Shown here in pieces: positions 22,467-33,308 of a DNA stretch of 64,000 nt. The position numbers and the translations under genes were made by a program. Every line of letters begins with the position of its first letter. The stretch's first letter is position 1. The DNA is from Parasitella parasitica (Eukaryota; Mucoromycota; Mucoromycetes; Mucorales; Mucoraceae): contig MU619246.1 in assembly GCA_025201805.1 (NCBI GenBank), positions 333,222-397,221 of the forward strand, in the 5' to 3' direction. The notes under the pieces were generated by a model. It saw only the letters and a program-made list of their open reading frames with translations, made no database searches and was not told where the DNA came from.

Positions 22467-24605
22467 ATGTTTGCTGCAGTGCTACTGCAAATAAACTTGA
22501 AGGATCATAGAATCATGTTTCGCACATACCCTTACACCTTTACCACTGATGAAGCTGCCAAAGTAATGGCATCATTGGTATTCACCCATGTCCATCGCAA
22601 CCCTGATCCAGCCAATCCAGCTCGCCAAATTGCCACCAGAACGACCACCACCTTTAGCATGGACTACAGCACAGCCAAGAATCTGCTTCAGCATTTCCTA
22701 TCTGCGCGATTGATTGTCAGTGCCGCTGATCCTACGAATTGGAGCGTGCGAGACAAGGGCCTTTGGTGTCCCACCTTGAAGGGGAAATATGTCATGGAGG
22801 AATTCACAGACTCCACTCAAGTAGAAATGACAGATACGTTGATTGCGGCTCTCAATGCTCCATATATGTCACCTGGAACGTCTGGAAGTACTGGAAGTCG
22901 AATCATCACTCTGGATCGTTTGCTGGACAACGATGACCAAATCACTTTTTCCAGGCCCAATATGACGGCTGCTTTCAGGGCCATGATGGCAAGCCTTCCC
23001 CGGGATGCCCTATTGATTGACGATATCAGCGGTATCGAAAAGAGGAGCCTTCCTATCTTCCAGTATACTTTTGTAGGCTTGCATTGTGTTGAATGGTTAA
23101 CCGAGAGACTAACTGTAACGTCGATTGAAGAAGCTGAGAGCGTTGCTGCTGAATTTGTCTTGTTTGGTTGGGTTGCTCAAGTCCTGGATAAATCTGACAA
23201 GGCACACAATGCCAAAGACGACAGCATGGCTTTCCGAACTGCTCGCAATGCTATCTACTATGTTACCGAAAGAGGTTGCCTAGTTACCGGTTGGAAATCA
23301 CCCCTCGCTGAAGAGGCAGCGCAGGCTGGTAACCAGAGCAGCAGTAGCGGTCTCTCACTTGATTCGGATGTAAGCAGCGTCAAGCCTCCAATACATCGCG
23401 GAATGCCCAAACAAACACCACCACCGTCTGCTATAGCAAAGTACGGCTACTATGACCCTATGGAGGACAATTCTGCCGTTGCGGCCACAACAGAGATGGT
23501 GCGTCATGATTCTGCTACCGGTCTGGTAGAACAAAAAGCGTCTATGGGTCAGAACAACAATTCGGTTGAGACTGTAGTGGACCCCCAGTCTGAGCAACAA
23601 AAACAGCAAAATAGACATTCATTCCATCGTCCACCCAGCATGTCCATAACAGACTCATCAATGTCGCATAATAGCAACGCCTCCAGCACGAGCGCGTACA
23701 TCAACAAAGACAACTCGCAATGGACTCGCTTGACACAAATACTGGAAACGCCCCTGATGCGCATGTATTTCAGGGACTTTTTACGTTCGAATTATAGCGA
23801 GGAAAACATCAACTTCTGGGTAGACCATAGCAAGCTGCTACAAAACTTGAAGCAAAGCAAAAAGACTGTGCTGGAGCAACTGTCAGAATGCTATTCAATC
23901 TACGAACTTTATTTAGGACAAAATGCCACGGCCGATGTCAATATTGATCATACATTACACCAGGAGATTATCAAATACGTAACTGCTGTGTTTTTCGTTA
24001 CGAATTCGACAACACCAGTAACAGCAGCAGCAGCAGCAGCAGCAGCAGGAGGAGGAGGTGCTACCGCGGCAAATACCGCAACTGCGACAGCACAACCAAC
24101 GCCTAAATATCCCTACTTTATTGCAGGACCCACTAACCATCAAACGCTCGCAACGAATCAGCCTATCAAAGCCAGCAAGGCATCCAGTAGGCTACTATTG
24201 ATGCCGCCTGAAGCCGGTAAAACCAATAAACAACGTATCATTACTATCCGTGGCATTCCTCCAGAACGATGTCTGATCAAATTGCTAAAAATGTTTGGCC
24301 GAGTCAATGATCATGTATGTGCTATGATGGCGGAAGACTCTGTTCCAAAGTTTATCAAGACTGAAAAGTACAAGAAATTGGTTGCAAAGCAACAACGCGA
24401 TGCGTTGGCATTGGAGACAGACATTGACGAAAGCGACGATGAGAGCGACGATTTTTCGTTTGAGGACAGCGACGAAGACAATCAAGAAAGAAAAAGGATC
24501 ATGCACTTGACAACTGCTTTGTCTGCACAAAGATCTTCGATGGATCACCAAAGACATGAAGGTAATACAAACACTCTGAATGCCTCTATAACTACTACTA
24601 TTTAA
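22467..24605 (+). CDS. DEP-RGS regulator of G-protein signalling
   Basis: Single-exon 712-aa protein of the fungal Sst2/FlbA/Rgs1 type, a GTPase-activating protein for heterotrimeric G-alpha at the plasma membrane. Residues about 10-120 form a DEP-like fold (FSMDYSTAKNLLQHFLSARL then LKGKYVMEEF). A second DEP region spans about 170-290 (HCVEWLTERLTV, EFVLFGWVAQVLDK). The RGS domain starts near 418 (LTQILETPLMRMYFRDFL, then NINFWVDHSKLL) and ends near 650 (DSVPKFIKTEKYKKL). It is interrupted at about 515-590 by a poly-Ala/poly-Gly and Thr-rich insertion. The tail is acidic (DESDDESDDFSFEDSDED). Not named further because Sst2 and FlbA orthologues cannot be told apart by eye. Confidence 0.9.
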   Translation: MFAAVLLQINLKDHRIMFRTYPYTFTTDEAAKVMASLVFTHVHRNPDPANPARQIATRTTTTFSMDYSTAKNLLQHFLSARLIVSAADPTNWSVRDKGLWCPTLKGKYVMEEFTDSTQVEMTDTLIAALNAPYMSPGTSGSTGSRIITLDRLLDNDDQITFSRPNMTAAFRAMMASLPRDALLIDDISGIEKRSLPIFQYTFVGLHCVEWLTERLTVTSIEEAESVAAEFVLFGWVAQVLDKSDKAHNAKDDSMAFRTARNAIYYVTERGCLVTGWKSPLAEEAAQAGNQSSSSGLSLDSDVSSVKPPIHRGMPKQTPPPSAIAKYGYYDPMEDNSAVAATTEMVRHDSATGLVEQKASMGQNNNSVETVVDPQSEQQKQQNRHSFHRPPSMSITDSSMSHNSNASSTSAYINKDNSQWTRLTQILETPLMRMYFRDFLRSNYSEENINFWVDHSKLLQNLKQSKKTVLEQLSECYSIYELYLGQNATADVNIDHTLHQEIIKYVTAVFFVTNSTTPVTAAAAAAAAGGGGATAANTATATAQPTPKYPYFIAGPTNHQTLATNQPIKASKASSRLLLMPPEAGKTNKQRIITIRGIPPERCLIKLLKMFGRVNDHVCAMMAEDSVPKFIKTEKYKKLVAKQQRDALALETDIDESDDESDDFSFEDSDEDNQERKRIMHLTTALSAQRSSMDHQRHEGNTNTLNASITTTI

Positions 24606-24707
24606 GAAAACGCTTATATGATGAATATGCTACTCTCCTTAATTAACGTATATATTGTAATTTTTATTTTCTATTACCTACTATTACTATTTGTGTCACA
24701 AAAATAC

Positions 24708-24742
<35 letters not shown>

Positions 24743-25164
24743 ACATGCATATGATTGAAAGTTTTAAATAAAAGCATTTTGCTATCATCTCTGTGAATTT
24801 TGGTAATGTAAAAGCGAATAATACGCTTTAGACGTACAAGCATGCCATGCCATAATACATGAAACCCGTAAGCCAATGAAAGCTCTTACACTACTGTCCA
24901 GAAAAATTATGAAGCATGGCCGTATTTCTAAACTTTTACGCTGTTGCCGACTTATTAGGTCAGCTATTACTGCTGTTATGATGTGGGATTTAGACCACAA
25001 CTGACTAAATAAAGTTTTCTCTCTCAACTTTTTTTTTTGAAGCATTATGCATGGTAATAACAGAGCTAATAATGATAAAACTGAACTATAACTAACAGGT
25101 TTTATTATTAAACGTACTTTCTATTTGCTTAGAAGTCATAAGTAAGAAACTAATGAAACACCAT
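24606..25164. other. Intergenic region with (CA)n microsatellite
   Basis: A (CA)n repeat at about 24709-24740 lies in the probable 3' UTR of the DEP-RGS gene, with AATAAA near 24767. The rest is AT-rich with no recognised gene. Confidence 0.6.
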
Positions 25165-25650
25165 ATAGCATCAGAGATATCATTGTGAAATCCTTGCTAG
25201 GTATGTATACGCAATTAAAACTAGTATCTGATGCGTTTTACCTTTCTATTACCCAACATTGCGAAGATCTACCATCTGTTTTTGTTGTAATGCAAAGCTT
25301 AATTGATAGCATGGAGAATTTAATCAAATATAGCGTATCTTTGTATGAAGAATATCAAATTTTACCAATCGTGTTTATTTTTTTCGGTTGCAGGATATTT
25401 AAACGAAGAAGTTAAATCAAAATCCAAGTCGAATGAAGGCGCATTTTTGATGGAAGCATATAGTGAATTTTGGGCTAATCGTTGCTATATAATGTCGTCA
25501 TCAGAATCTGTTCTTGGCTCTATTAATGAATATCCCTTCGATAAGTTGGCTGCGTTGGCTTAAATACTCCTTTATGGATAGAGAAAACAGCTCACGTAGA
25601 GACGATCCAACTATACGGCCTTTCTTTGATCTTGTCAATGAATGAAAGTA
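25165..25650 (+). pseudogene. Decayed copy of the PD-(D/E)XK-like gene at 25943-27072
   Basis: Translation in two frames aligns with the intact minus-strand neighbour. The first frame has LPSVFVVMQSLID and IKYSVSLYEEYQILPIVFIF against LPPVLVEIQNKVN and IKYCISLKEEYGVQPIMLIF. A frame change near 25391-25395 is followed by GYLNEEVKSK and FWANRCYIMSSSES, against GFANEGLRSR and FWAQKCQIISPNSI. A third frame gives DDPTIRPFFDLVNE against QDPTIQLIYLVAKE. The presumed catalytic Glu of VEIQ is Val here. Frame breaks plus loss of that residue argue for a pseudogene. An intron at the frame change would be an alternative, since a TTGCAG acceptor-like site is present, but no good donor is seen. Confidence 0.75.
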
Positions 25651-25942
25651 ACACTTTTCTGAAAGAAAGAAATCGTCTTACCAACTGAAAATTCTTGATA
25701 TTAGTGAATATTTGAGATAATTTTCAAGTAGAATGTGCATGTTGGATTCTTTTCCATCATTATGGAGATATTCTCTCAAGATATTACGAGGAGACTTTAG
25801 ATTGCTAACAACAAATGTTTAATGTATTGAACTTTTTTATTATGTAAAAAAATTCATATGAAGCGATGGTAATAACACAATCTTAAAAAGACAAACAATG
25901 GATACTATAAAAAGGGGTAAATTATGATCATATAATAAAAAA

Positions 25943-27072
25943 CTATTCAGTGCTATCCGCTGCTTTTCGTTTGCGAGACTTCGACTTCTGGTTGTGATAG
26001 GCAGATTTTAAAGTATGAAAGCTAGCGTAAGTAGAAAAAAAGCCTTCATTTTGTCCATCATTATAACATGCTTCCCATTTCATACGGCCATGGTTATTGA
26101 CTTTATAATTTTCGATGTAATCCAAATTGTTTTTGAGAGCCGTGTCATCGTGGTTGCTTGGAGGTGTGGAGAGGTTTGAGATGTCAGGCGTATCTTCAAT
26201 TGGTATTAAGTCTTTATCCTTTCCAGTAAACTTTCTTTCTTGTCTGAAAAAAAAATTCTCTCCGTCTTTTGCATATTTTTCCACTTTCTCTGCTGACTCC
26301 CCTTTATCGAGACAAGTCAAGATTTTCTGGAATTGCTGTCTCGCTTTAAAGCACAAATCTTTGATAACTTCTAAATTCTCCTCTTCTACTTGACATTCAT
26401 CTTCAAATTTTTCTTTTGCGACTAGATAAATTAATTGAATTGTAGGATCTTGCTTTTTGTCCAAGGATAAGATAATTTGCTTTTGTAGGCTGAGAAAGTG
26501 TTCCAAAGCAACTAATGGATTCAGTGGTGTGTGTAGCAAGTGATTTTCAATTGAGTTTGGCGAAATAATTTGGCATTTTTGAGCCCAAAAGTCGCAAGAG
26601 ACTTCGTCAAAATAGGAATTCTTGAAATTGATCAATCTTGATCTAAGTCCTTCATTGGCAAACCCTTTGATGGAAAATATCAACATAATTGGTTGTACTC
26701 CATATTCTTCTTTCAGAGAGATGCAATATTTAATTGCTTGCGCAATGAAATCTTCGTTCACCTTATTTTGTATCTCCACTAAAACTGGTGGAAGATCTGG
26801 ATTGGTGGGGAGGTACAGCACATTGGAAACGGCCTTGTTGGCTCGTTCGCAGCGGCCCAAAGTATATGATGCGCTTGACGCGTGATCCCCAACTACATCT
26901 TTAAGAATTATATCCATCAACCTTTCGTCTTTCAACATTATTGTGCTCATTATGTCTGAGCCAAGGCGGCTATCGCTGGGAAGGGTGAAGAGAGCAAGGT
27001 TGTCTAAAAAGTTGTGGTTAGTTTTATTATTGATTACTGTTCCTACCGTTGCTTACCTGGAATATTGGTCAT
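25943..27072 (-). CDS. Hypothetical protein, PD-(D/E)XK nuclease-like (Rpn/transposase_31 type)
   Basis: Exons 27057-27072 (16 nt) and 25943-27003 give 358 aa; the first exon encodes only MTNIP plus one base, joined through a consensus GTAAGC donor and a CTAAC branch site. Residues about 60-110 contain a region reading NPDLPPVLVEIQNKV. The D...ExQ arrangement is the pattern of the PD-(D/E)XK superfamily seen in Rpn and transposase_31-type proteins. The helix after it (DFIAQAIKYCISLKEEYGV) and the strand IMLIFS also fit. The C-terminal third is charged and ends in a Lys/Arg cluster (KSKSRKRKAADSTE), a plausible nuclear signal. Family assignment is inference from motif spacing only. Function unknown; a mobile-element origin is possible. 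A decayed inverted copy lies 290 bp beyond its 3' end. Confidence 0.65.
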
Positions 27073-27112
27073 GATGAGTAGAGGAAAAACGGCGAGGGGG
27101 GGGCGAGAAAAT

Positions 27113-27165
27113 CGGCAACAACGTATTATTAATCGGCAATCTCGGCAATCTCGGCAATCCTAAGA
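27113..27165. repeat. 9-bp tandem repeat, CGGCAATCT type
   Basis: Three consecutive 9-bp units (CGGCAATCT, last unit ending CC) at 27134-27160, preceded by a related CGGCAACAA at about 27113-27121. They lie just upstream of the PD-(D/E)XK-like gene. Confidence 0.8.
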
Positions 27166-27328
27166 TTGGACGTCACGAGATTTTATATAACATTTATACC
27201 TATCACATTGTTATCTGTAGTATTGCCTATTGGCAATGGTAAAAAAAAAAACAATACAAACTCTTACAGTTCTAAAGGGAGTTTGTCTTGATTAAATCGA
27301 CAACAATGGCAACAGCGCATTTGATGAA

Positions 27329-27373
27329 TCGGCAACAGCGGCAACAGCGGCAACATCGGCAACATCGTATTAA
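27329..27373. repeat. 9-bp tandem repeat, CGGCAACAG type
   Basis: Four consecutive 9-bp units, CGGCAACAG twice then CGGCAACAT twice, followed by CGTATTA. The same unit plus CGTATTA also occurs at 27113-27127, about 245 bp upstream, making a pair of direct repeats. Confidence 0.8.
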
Positions 27374-30300
27374 ATTAGCAGGATTCTCTATATCCAGTTG
27401 CGCAGTAGAACAGCTAGTCAAAATGTGAATGGTTCAAAAGTGTGCGTGTCTTTGCAAAGCCAGGGACGTAGATTTTAGGTGCTTGATTTTTTTTTTTTTT
27501 TTGGTCTACGCGAACGTCAGTGTGTTAATGTTAGAAAAAAGACAAAGACTGTAAGAAAACAATGTTTAGCAGCCTCAAACACAAAAAAAAAATAGTGAAA
27601 ATTAATGCATTGGACTATAAGGCGCCTTTTGATTACATATTTGCATAGATTAGCCCAAGTTTTTGTACAATTTTGAAGTTGACATCAGATGAAGTTAACG
27701 ACTTTTTTGAAAAAGTATTTTTCAAAATCGGAGCGTGAGATCGTCAGGCTAGGTACAGACCTGCAAGTACTACCATTAGAAAGCCACGACGCACGCAATT
27801 TAAATAAACTAGATTTCAATTGTTTTTCTTTTGAATTGGGTAAGCTATGGCTTCTCAAAGCTAATGCTTTTTTCAAAAAATACCATTTTTCTTTGATAGC
27901 GGAGATTAAATGAGTCCAAAATTAGGAAGAAAACATTCTTTCAAAAACTCCATTTGGACAATTAGAGAACAAAATTACTTCTTTCAGGCAAAATATCATC
28001 TTCAGATACTATGCATACCACGGCTGTCAGTCTATGATAATAGCTGTATTTTTGGGCGCTCTACACGATGGTCTTATTTTCATAATCCCCGTATGCTTGT
28101 GGAAGGAAATCTGCCTAAAAACTTCAAAAACAGATTAAGAGAGAAAAGTCAATATTTTGCTTTAATCAGAGCGCATTTCCAATCTTTCAGATCAAGGAAT
28201 GGTCTTTTACGATCATTTTCCTCCAATATATGCTATAGTAAAAAGTTGCATTTTTGGGGCCAAAATTGAGGATATTGCATAATCGTTGATTTTGTATGCG
28301 TGGATACAAGGAAAAAATTGAAAAAATCCGTCATTTTGCATCGAAAAAAAAATCATGCTCAAATTGCACCAAAATCATATATAATATAGCTTTTAATCAA
28401 TGGATACTATTTTTTGTGTTTTCAGGGCACTTTTGATTATAAAAATTAATCAAAAAATGGCATAAGAAGCTAAAGTTCTTGCATTTAAGCTTTAAAAAAT
28501 ATCTATCTGGAGATGATATCACGTCAATATCAATTCTAGTACATGACACAGCTCTATAAAGTATACTTTATTCATATTAATATGATTAATTAAGTGTGGC
28601 CCATCGAGTTGGGAACAGAAGAGGATAATTAATGAATGCTTTGCCACAATAACCCCTCTTGCTATTTGTGAATAATGTATGAGTTACTAATTGCTAGTGA
28701 CAGGGAAGCCCTATTACCATTATTGTTAATAATAATGCTTAATATCAGTTCAAGAATTCCTTTTTTTTGTAATTCTAATGCTAAACATGTAAAATAGAAA
28801 ATAAAATAGAGGTTAGGATGGAGGTTGAGGGTAATTTTACTAACAAAATTTAAGCTTTATAATAAGCTTCTGATAGATTCCAGGTTCCAGGCACTGTACT
28901 GTAGAGTATCAAATTCTGATTAGGATAACTCGCTATAACAAACATATTTTTGTACACCAACCCGTCCGTTATAACTAGTCCCAACTGTATATTCTTTGCT
29001 TGATATTGTATACGCTGACTTAACTCAAGAGATGTAACATAAAATGATAATGCGAAGTTATAACAATAGAGATTTTCATTTGCACAATTAAAAGAGGAAA
29101 CAGAATGAAACGGTCGCTTTAAACTTGGAGTTAGGGATAAACTGCCATTGTGGAAATGCATAGTTTGACGGGTACGTACAAATTGATGCCTTATTAGTTT
29201 ATGCAGCTTGATATTTTAATACTTTGATGGTTTCGTGGTTTATTCGTTTTTTAGGCTTAAGTATCTATGCAGCTCTATAGACTTGTCTAAATATAATGAA
29301 CTTATTTATAGGTCTAATATCTAACTGATATGTCTGAAATAATTTATCAACATTTAAACATTATGAAATTCAAACAATTCTGTATTGTGGCCCGTTAGTG
29401 GTTGTTCAATTTCAAGTATCTGAAGTACATGCCGGTATGTTGATAATCCTCATTGCTAAAAAGACTATCCACAAAACTTACATCCTCGACGATTGCACCC
29501 TTTCTATCCCAACTCCATTAATACCTATACATTGATACTTTGCTCACAATCGCAGCTCGAGTATACCTACCGAAGTACGAAATCTTATTTTTATTTTTTC
29601 GAGGAGGAGGAGGCCAATAAGGTTTAGCATAAAACCACAAAATTGGCCCTATAGCTCGTTGAATTCAGCTGGTATAAGACTAGATGTAGATATCGATAGG
29701 TGTGCGAAAGAAAACATGTTGAATGAGTATACTACTTACGAACTTGAATATGCTTAATTTTTGAAATTTGGTACTTGCTATATGCCTACGTTATACATCA
29801 GTAGTAGAATGATATTCTTGACAACGTCTTGTTGCCGTAAACAAGATATTTATCGAGTTATTACCATTTTATCACACCGTGGTAAAAAAAGATTCGATGG
29901 TGATCGATAGATCGACTACTATACACACTCCGCTTTATATTGTTTCTTGCATCTACTTATCTATGGTTGATCGTGGAAAGTTTCGCTAACGCATGCAACA
30001 AGTATGGTAAGCAATCCAGCAAAACAATCATTGGTGGTAAATAAAATTTCGACCACTTTCTGATCACCATGAACGAAAATTAATGCAAGGAAAGGAAGCC
30101 TTCCAGAATCGAAGCTTTCACGTTGTCGTGTTTGGCGACACTTTTGAATTTCCGGTTCGTTTTTCTGCTTTTATGTACAATAGAGTAATCACTTTTTTTT
30201 TTTTTTGTTGCTGTAATAAATTATTTTTGTCTCTACAGTAGTAGAGGAATATATATATTATATTATCGGGATGAGAAAGAAAAGTTTTGTGCTTTGTAAA

Positions 30301-30405
30301 ACGTCAGGGATCTTGTGTTTTCGATTCATGTGTATAGGGACAAGCGCGAAAGAAGAGAAGAGTAAGGATAATTGATTCAATAATACTAGGAACAAGTATA
30401 GTTGA
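27374..30405. other. 3-kb AT-rich region without a recognised gene
   Basis: Contains T-runs (27487-27502, 30191-30206) and several short ORFs. Two adjacent plus-strand ORFs, 27689-27913 and 27910-28269, overlap by one codon and are rich in Phe/Lys/Asn; I do not recognise them. They may be low-complexity chance ORFs or remnants of an element. Confidence 0.4.
28850..29161 (-). CDS. Possible orphan ORF, 103 aa
   Basis: An uninterrupted 103-codon ORF on the minus strand with balanced composition (segments such as IQLGLVITDGLVYKNMFVIA and STVPGTWNLSEAYYKA). No domain is recognised and no TATA-leader structure is obvious. It could be an exon of a secreted or surface protein, or chance. Low support. 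Confidence 0.2.
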   Translation of the reverse strand: MHFHNGSLSLTPSLKRPFHSVSSFNCANENLYCYNFALSFYVTSLELSQRIQYQAKNIQLGLVITDGLVYKNMFVIASYPNQNLILYSTVPGTWNLSEAYYKA

Positions 30406-30741
30406 TTAAACTCTTCGGCATTCCATGTATGTTTCGGTAGGATCCATTGGTAACGCACAAAAAAAACCGAGTTTTTGCATTTGTGAAAACATTTGGGTAT
30501 CTAATGCATCGCAGAAATGTATCAGACACAGCTTTTCCCCCAATCCCAATCATTCACCCTAATACTTACATTCCAAATTGAGCTTTACACAATCTCTTTG
30601 GCCATTAGACGCTTGACGGCAAAGTGTTTGCTCTTTTTGATCGATAGTATACTCGTTACCAGGAGCGGCTTTCACAAAGTTATCGAGACGAGTAATTTCG
30701 TCAGTAGCATTGTTATTTTCGCTATTTTCGCTGGAGGACAT
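30406..30741 (-). CDS. Small hypothetical protein with a CX9C motif
   Basis: Exons 30570-30741 and 30406-30500 give 88 aa, joined through a GTAAGT donor and a CATTAG acceptor in frame. The N-terminus is Ser/Glu/Asn-rich. The body contains Cys41-X9-Cys51 and then Cys72 and Cys85 (X12). CX9C is the signature of small mitochondrial intermembrane-space proteins of the CHCH group, but the second pair does not have the standard spacing, so this is only suggestive. A GTAAGT...CACGTAG segment directly before the ATG (about 30742-30796) may be a 5' UTR intron. I do not recognise an orthologue. It lies downstream of METTL5 on the same strand. Confidence 0.55.
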
Positions 30742-30998
30742 CTACGTGTATGCACGGTCAGGCAATGTCTCAAGTGAGTTATTTCTTACTTACATTCTTC
30801 TATTGGCAATATAAAACAAGAAGAAAAGAAGACAGGAAACCCAACATGTAGATTTATGATTTTTGAAATGTAACCCCCGGACTTTATTACGTCAGTTTGG
30901 ATTGATTGATTCACCGCGTAAATACATTTGATGGATTCATTACACAATTGGTTGTTTATTACGTCGTTGTTGATTGCAAAAGTGAAGATCAAGTAGAA

Positions 30999-31909
30999 TT
31001 ATGTACACTTTTCAAATCGAAGGAAGTCAACAGCAATTTCTACATTTTTCTTTTTATGAAATTTATACATCATTGGCACATCAAACTAGACATCAGCAAA
31101 ACAGTGAGTTGTATGCAGGTCGACAATGTTGCTCAAAATACCTTTAATTCTGCCACGACTTCAAATGACACACCCCATTCCTTTGCCTTTTTTTCTATAT
31201 GCTACATATAGATTGAGCTGCTGTTGTGGCGTAATGGACACTTCTTTACTTACATTTCGAGTTGATGATTTGTGTAAAGAGTAAACAGATGTGCCCGCGA
31301 TCTAAGATCAACGCTACTATTTAGCAGCAGGGAAATCAATCGTATTCGTCAAATAATACCTCTATCGCCTTATTTAACAGAATCATATCCACACCTTTAT
31401 TGTTTTTTGTTCCAAATGGAGGGTTCATAATAATCGTATCTAACTTTCCCTTGAATCTATCCAACGTAGCTACACTTAAATCCGTATTTACAAAATCAAT
31501 ATCCACTTCAAACGTCTCACTATTTTCTTGCGCAATTTGGATGGCGTCCGGGTCAATATCAAATCCAACACTGTATCTGTAATTCACTGATTAATGATCC
31601 CATTCATGACAGCGTATAATCACCTAATTTTGGTTTTACCCTGCCCCTAATATATTTGCTGCTATACTTAATATGCCACAGCCACTACCAAAATCCCCAA
31701 TGGCCTTATCCTCTATATCGTCGTAAACAGTATCGGCAGTGTAAAGCATTCTTGCAGCCAGATGAGGTGTCGTTGGATATTGTTCAAATTGAATCTTTGG
31801 CTCATCTGTGTCATATAAAAATAATAAATACAAATGCTTACGATTAAATATACAACATACCAAATACTTCGCAATCTTGTAATATACTCTCTAGTTCCTT
31901 CAACTTCAT
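30999..31909 (-). CDS. METTL5: 18S rRNA N6-adenine methyltransferase METTL5
   Basis: Methylates one adenosine in 18S rRNA, working with a TRMT112-type partner in animals (established for the family). Six exons, 31861-31909, 31640-31805, 31360-31576, 31254-31301, 31142-31201 and 30999-31085, join in frame to 208 aa, almost the animal length. It begins MKLKELESILQDCEVF. The SAM-binding motif is DFGSGCGILSIAA and the catalytic motif is NPPF within IMNPPFGTKNNKG. The C-terminus reads YKFHKKKNVEIAVDFLRFEK. All five introns are 52-63 nt. No single uninterrupted ORF covers it, so gene finders relying on long ORFs would miss it. Confidence 0.95.
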
Positions 31910-32593
31910 CTGTTGTACCTTGAAAAAGAAAAAATGTGAAGGAAGGGGGGCGGGATCATTACTTTCCTGTGACAAGCGAAAAAAAAAAAAAAAGAAAAGT
32001 TCGAGCCTTATGGCAGAAACAAATAGGCCGGATCTCATCCGTTGTTATGAACAATCAAACCCCTCTTCTGTGCCTAATTGTTGTCATGGTAATTTATTCC
32101 TTGTGTAATGAACTAATCGAATTGTAATGATAGCTCTGGTTTTTTTTTTAAAGTTTGAAAATGTGCCTCACACACTTGCTGATTTATACTAAAAGTAAAT
32201 TGATGGTTGCCATGTGCGTTACACAATGGCGTAAATGAACTATAATCCGTATGTTTAATGCCTGTATAATCTGAAATAGGGGTAAAAGGGGGCTAACCTG
32301 TCAATCCTACATGCGGCTACAGGTTCAATTAGTTAATTGATGGACTGATCGACCTTTATTCGAAATATCGATGCATTTCCGTTTAGATTGAATCGAACTG
32401 GTCTTATAAGTAGACATGTATAAGCATGTTAGTATTATATTACGCGCATTTAAAAACTGGCCAGTATCGTAAAATTACGTAGTGCAATAAAGAACGAACT
32501 AATTACTAGCAATATTAAAACTATGATACAGTAAAAAGCAGCGATGTGCAACTTCCGTAACTATAACAATATTTGGCATATTTTCTTTTTGAA
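31910..32593. other. AT-rich intergenic region upstream of METTL5
   Basis: Presumably the METTL5 promoter, with an A-run at 31980-31993 (T-run on the coding strand) and a G-run near 31946. I see no gene. Confidence 0.5.
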
Positions 32594-32836
32594 ATGCGTG
32601 CGAAACAACCGGGCAAAATCATTAGGGATAGCTTGAATAAGGTTGGGGTTGTTTCACCACATGTATAGGAAGATTTGCGGCTGCAATTAGAGAATTTACA
32701 TTGGATGCAAATATTTGTTCACGGCAAGAGTGAGATTGTGGATACCAAATGTCAAATTGATGAGTTGAGCTTTTCTGATTATGGATTAATTAATGGTCTA
32801 TCGAATCATGCGCATATTTTACTTGAAATGGTATAA
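32594..32836 (+). pseudogene. Broken ORF of unknown family with one internal stop
   Basis: From ATG 32594 an 80-codon frame runs to TAA at 32834, with a single in-frame TAG at 32666-32668. The translation has ordinary protein composition on both sides of the stop (KPGKIIRDSLNKVGVVSPHV-like, then EDLRLQLENLHWMQIFVHGK), unlike the surrounding AT-rich DNA. No splice pair removes the stop with a plausible intron length. I cannot name the family. It may be a relic exon or a mobile-element fragment. Confidence 0.4.
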
Positions 32837-33252
32837 TTTTGACAACCCAATTTTGCTAGTGGTGAAATGGAGAATTTGATAGGTAACACTATATAATCGA
32901 TCCACACACATACACACTTATGGCATGCTCTCGTTGCATGGTGACACACACATAAAATTAACTTAAGAAATGTAATATTTATTTGGTTTATAAAAAAGAA
33001 AAGGGTATACCCATATTTAAAGCTAAATAGAAAAAAAGTGCTTCATTAGAACAAATAAGGTTGCTTTTGTTGGTTTATAGTAATAGTATGTATGTAAAAG
33101 AGAAAAATGTATATAAGTTTGTTGCCATATAATAAAGAGATGTATGAATTTTTTGATTTTGTGCCAGAGATTTGAGAAACAATTGCAATATATATGTGTA
33201 TATATATATATGTGTATGTATGTATATAATGAGGTTTGAAGTATTAAAAAGA

Positions 33253-33308
33253 GCAAGAGAAAGAGCGAGAGAAAGAGCGAGAGAAAGAGCGAGAGAGCGA
33301 GAGAGCGA
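33253..33308. repeat. GA-rich 12-bp tandem repeat
   Basis: Repeats of GAGAAAGAGCGA and shorter GAGAGCGA units. Reads as Leu/Ser-rich ORFs on the other strand, which are artefacts. A TATATG/TATGTA-rich AT tract lies just before it (33189-33230). Confidence 0.85.

Noticed and set aside
27113-27373. Nonamer clusters considered as a CRISPR array or telomeric repeat
   Set aside because: Units are 9 bp without unique spacers, and the sequence is not telomere-like; eukaryotic context excludes CRISPR.
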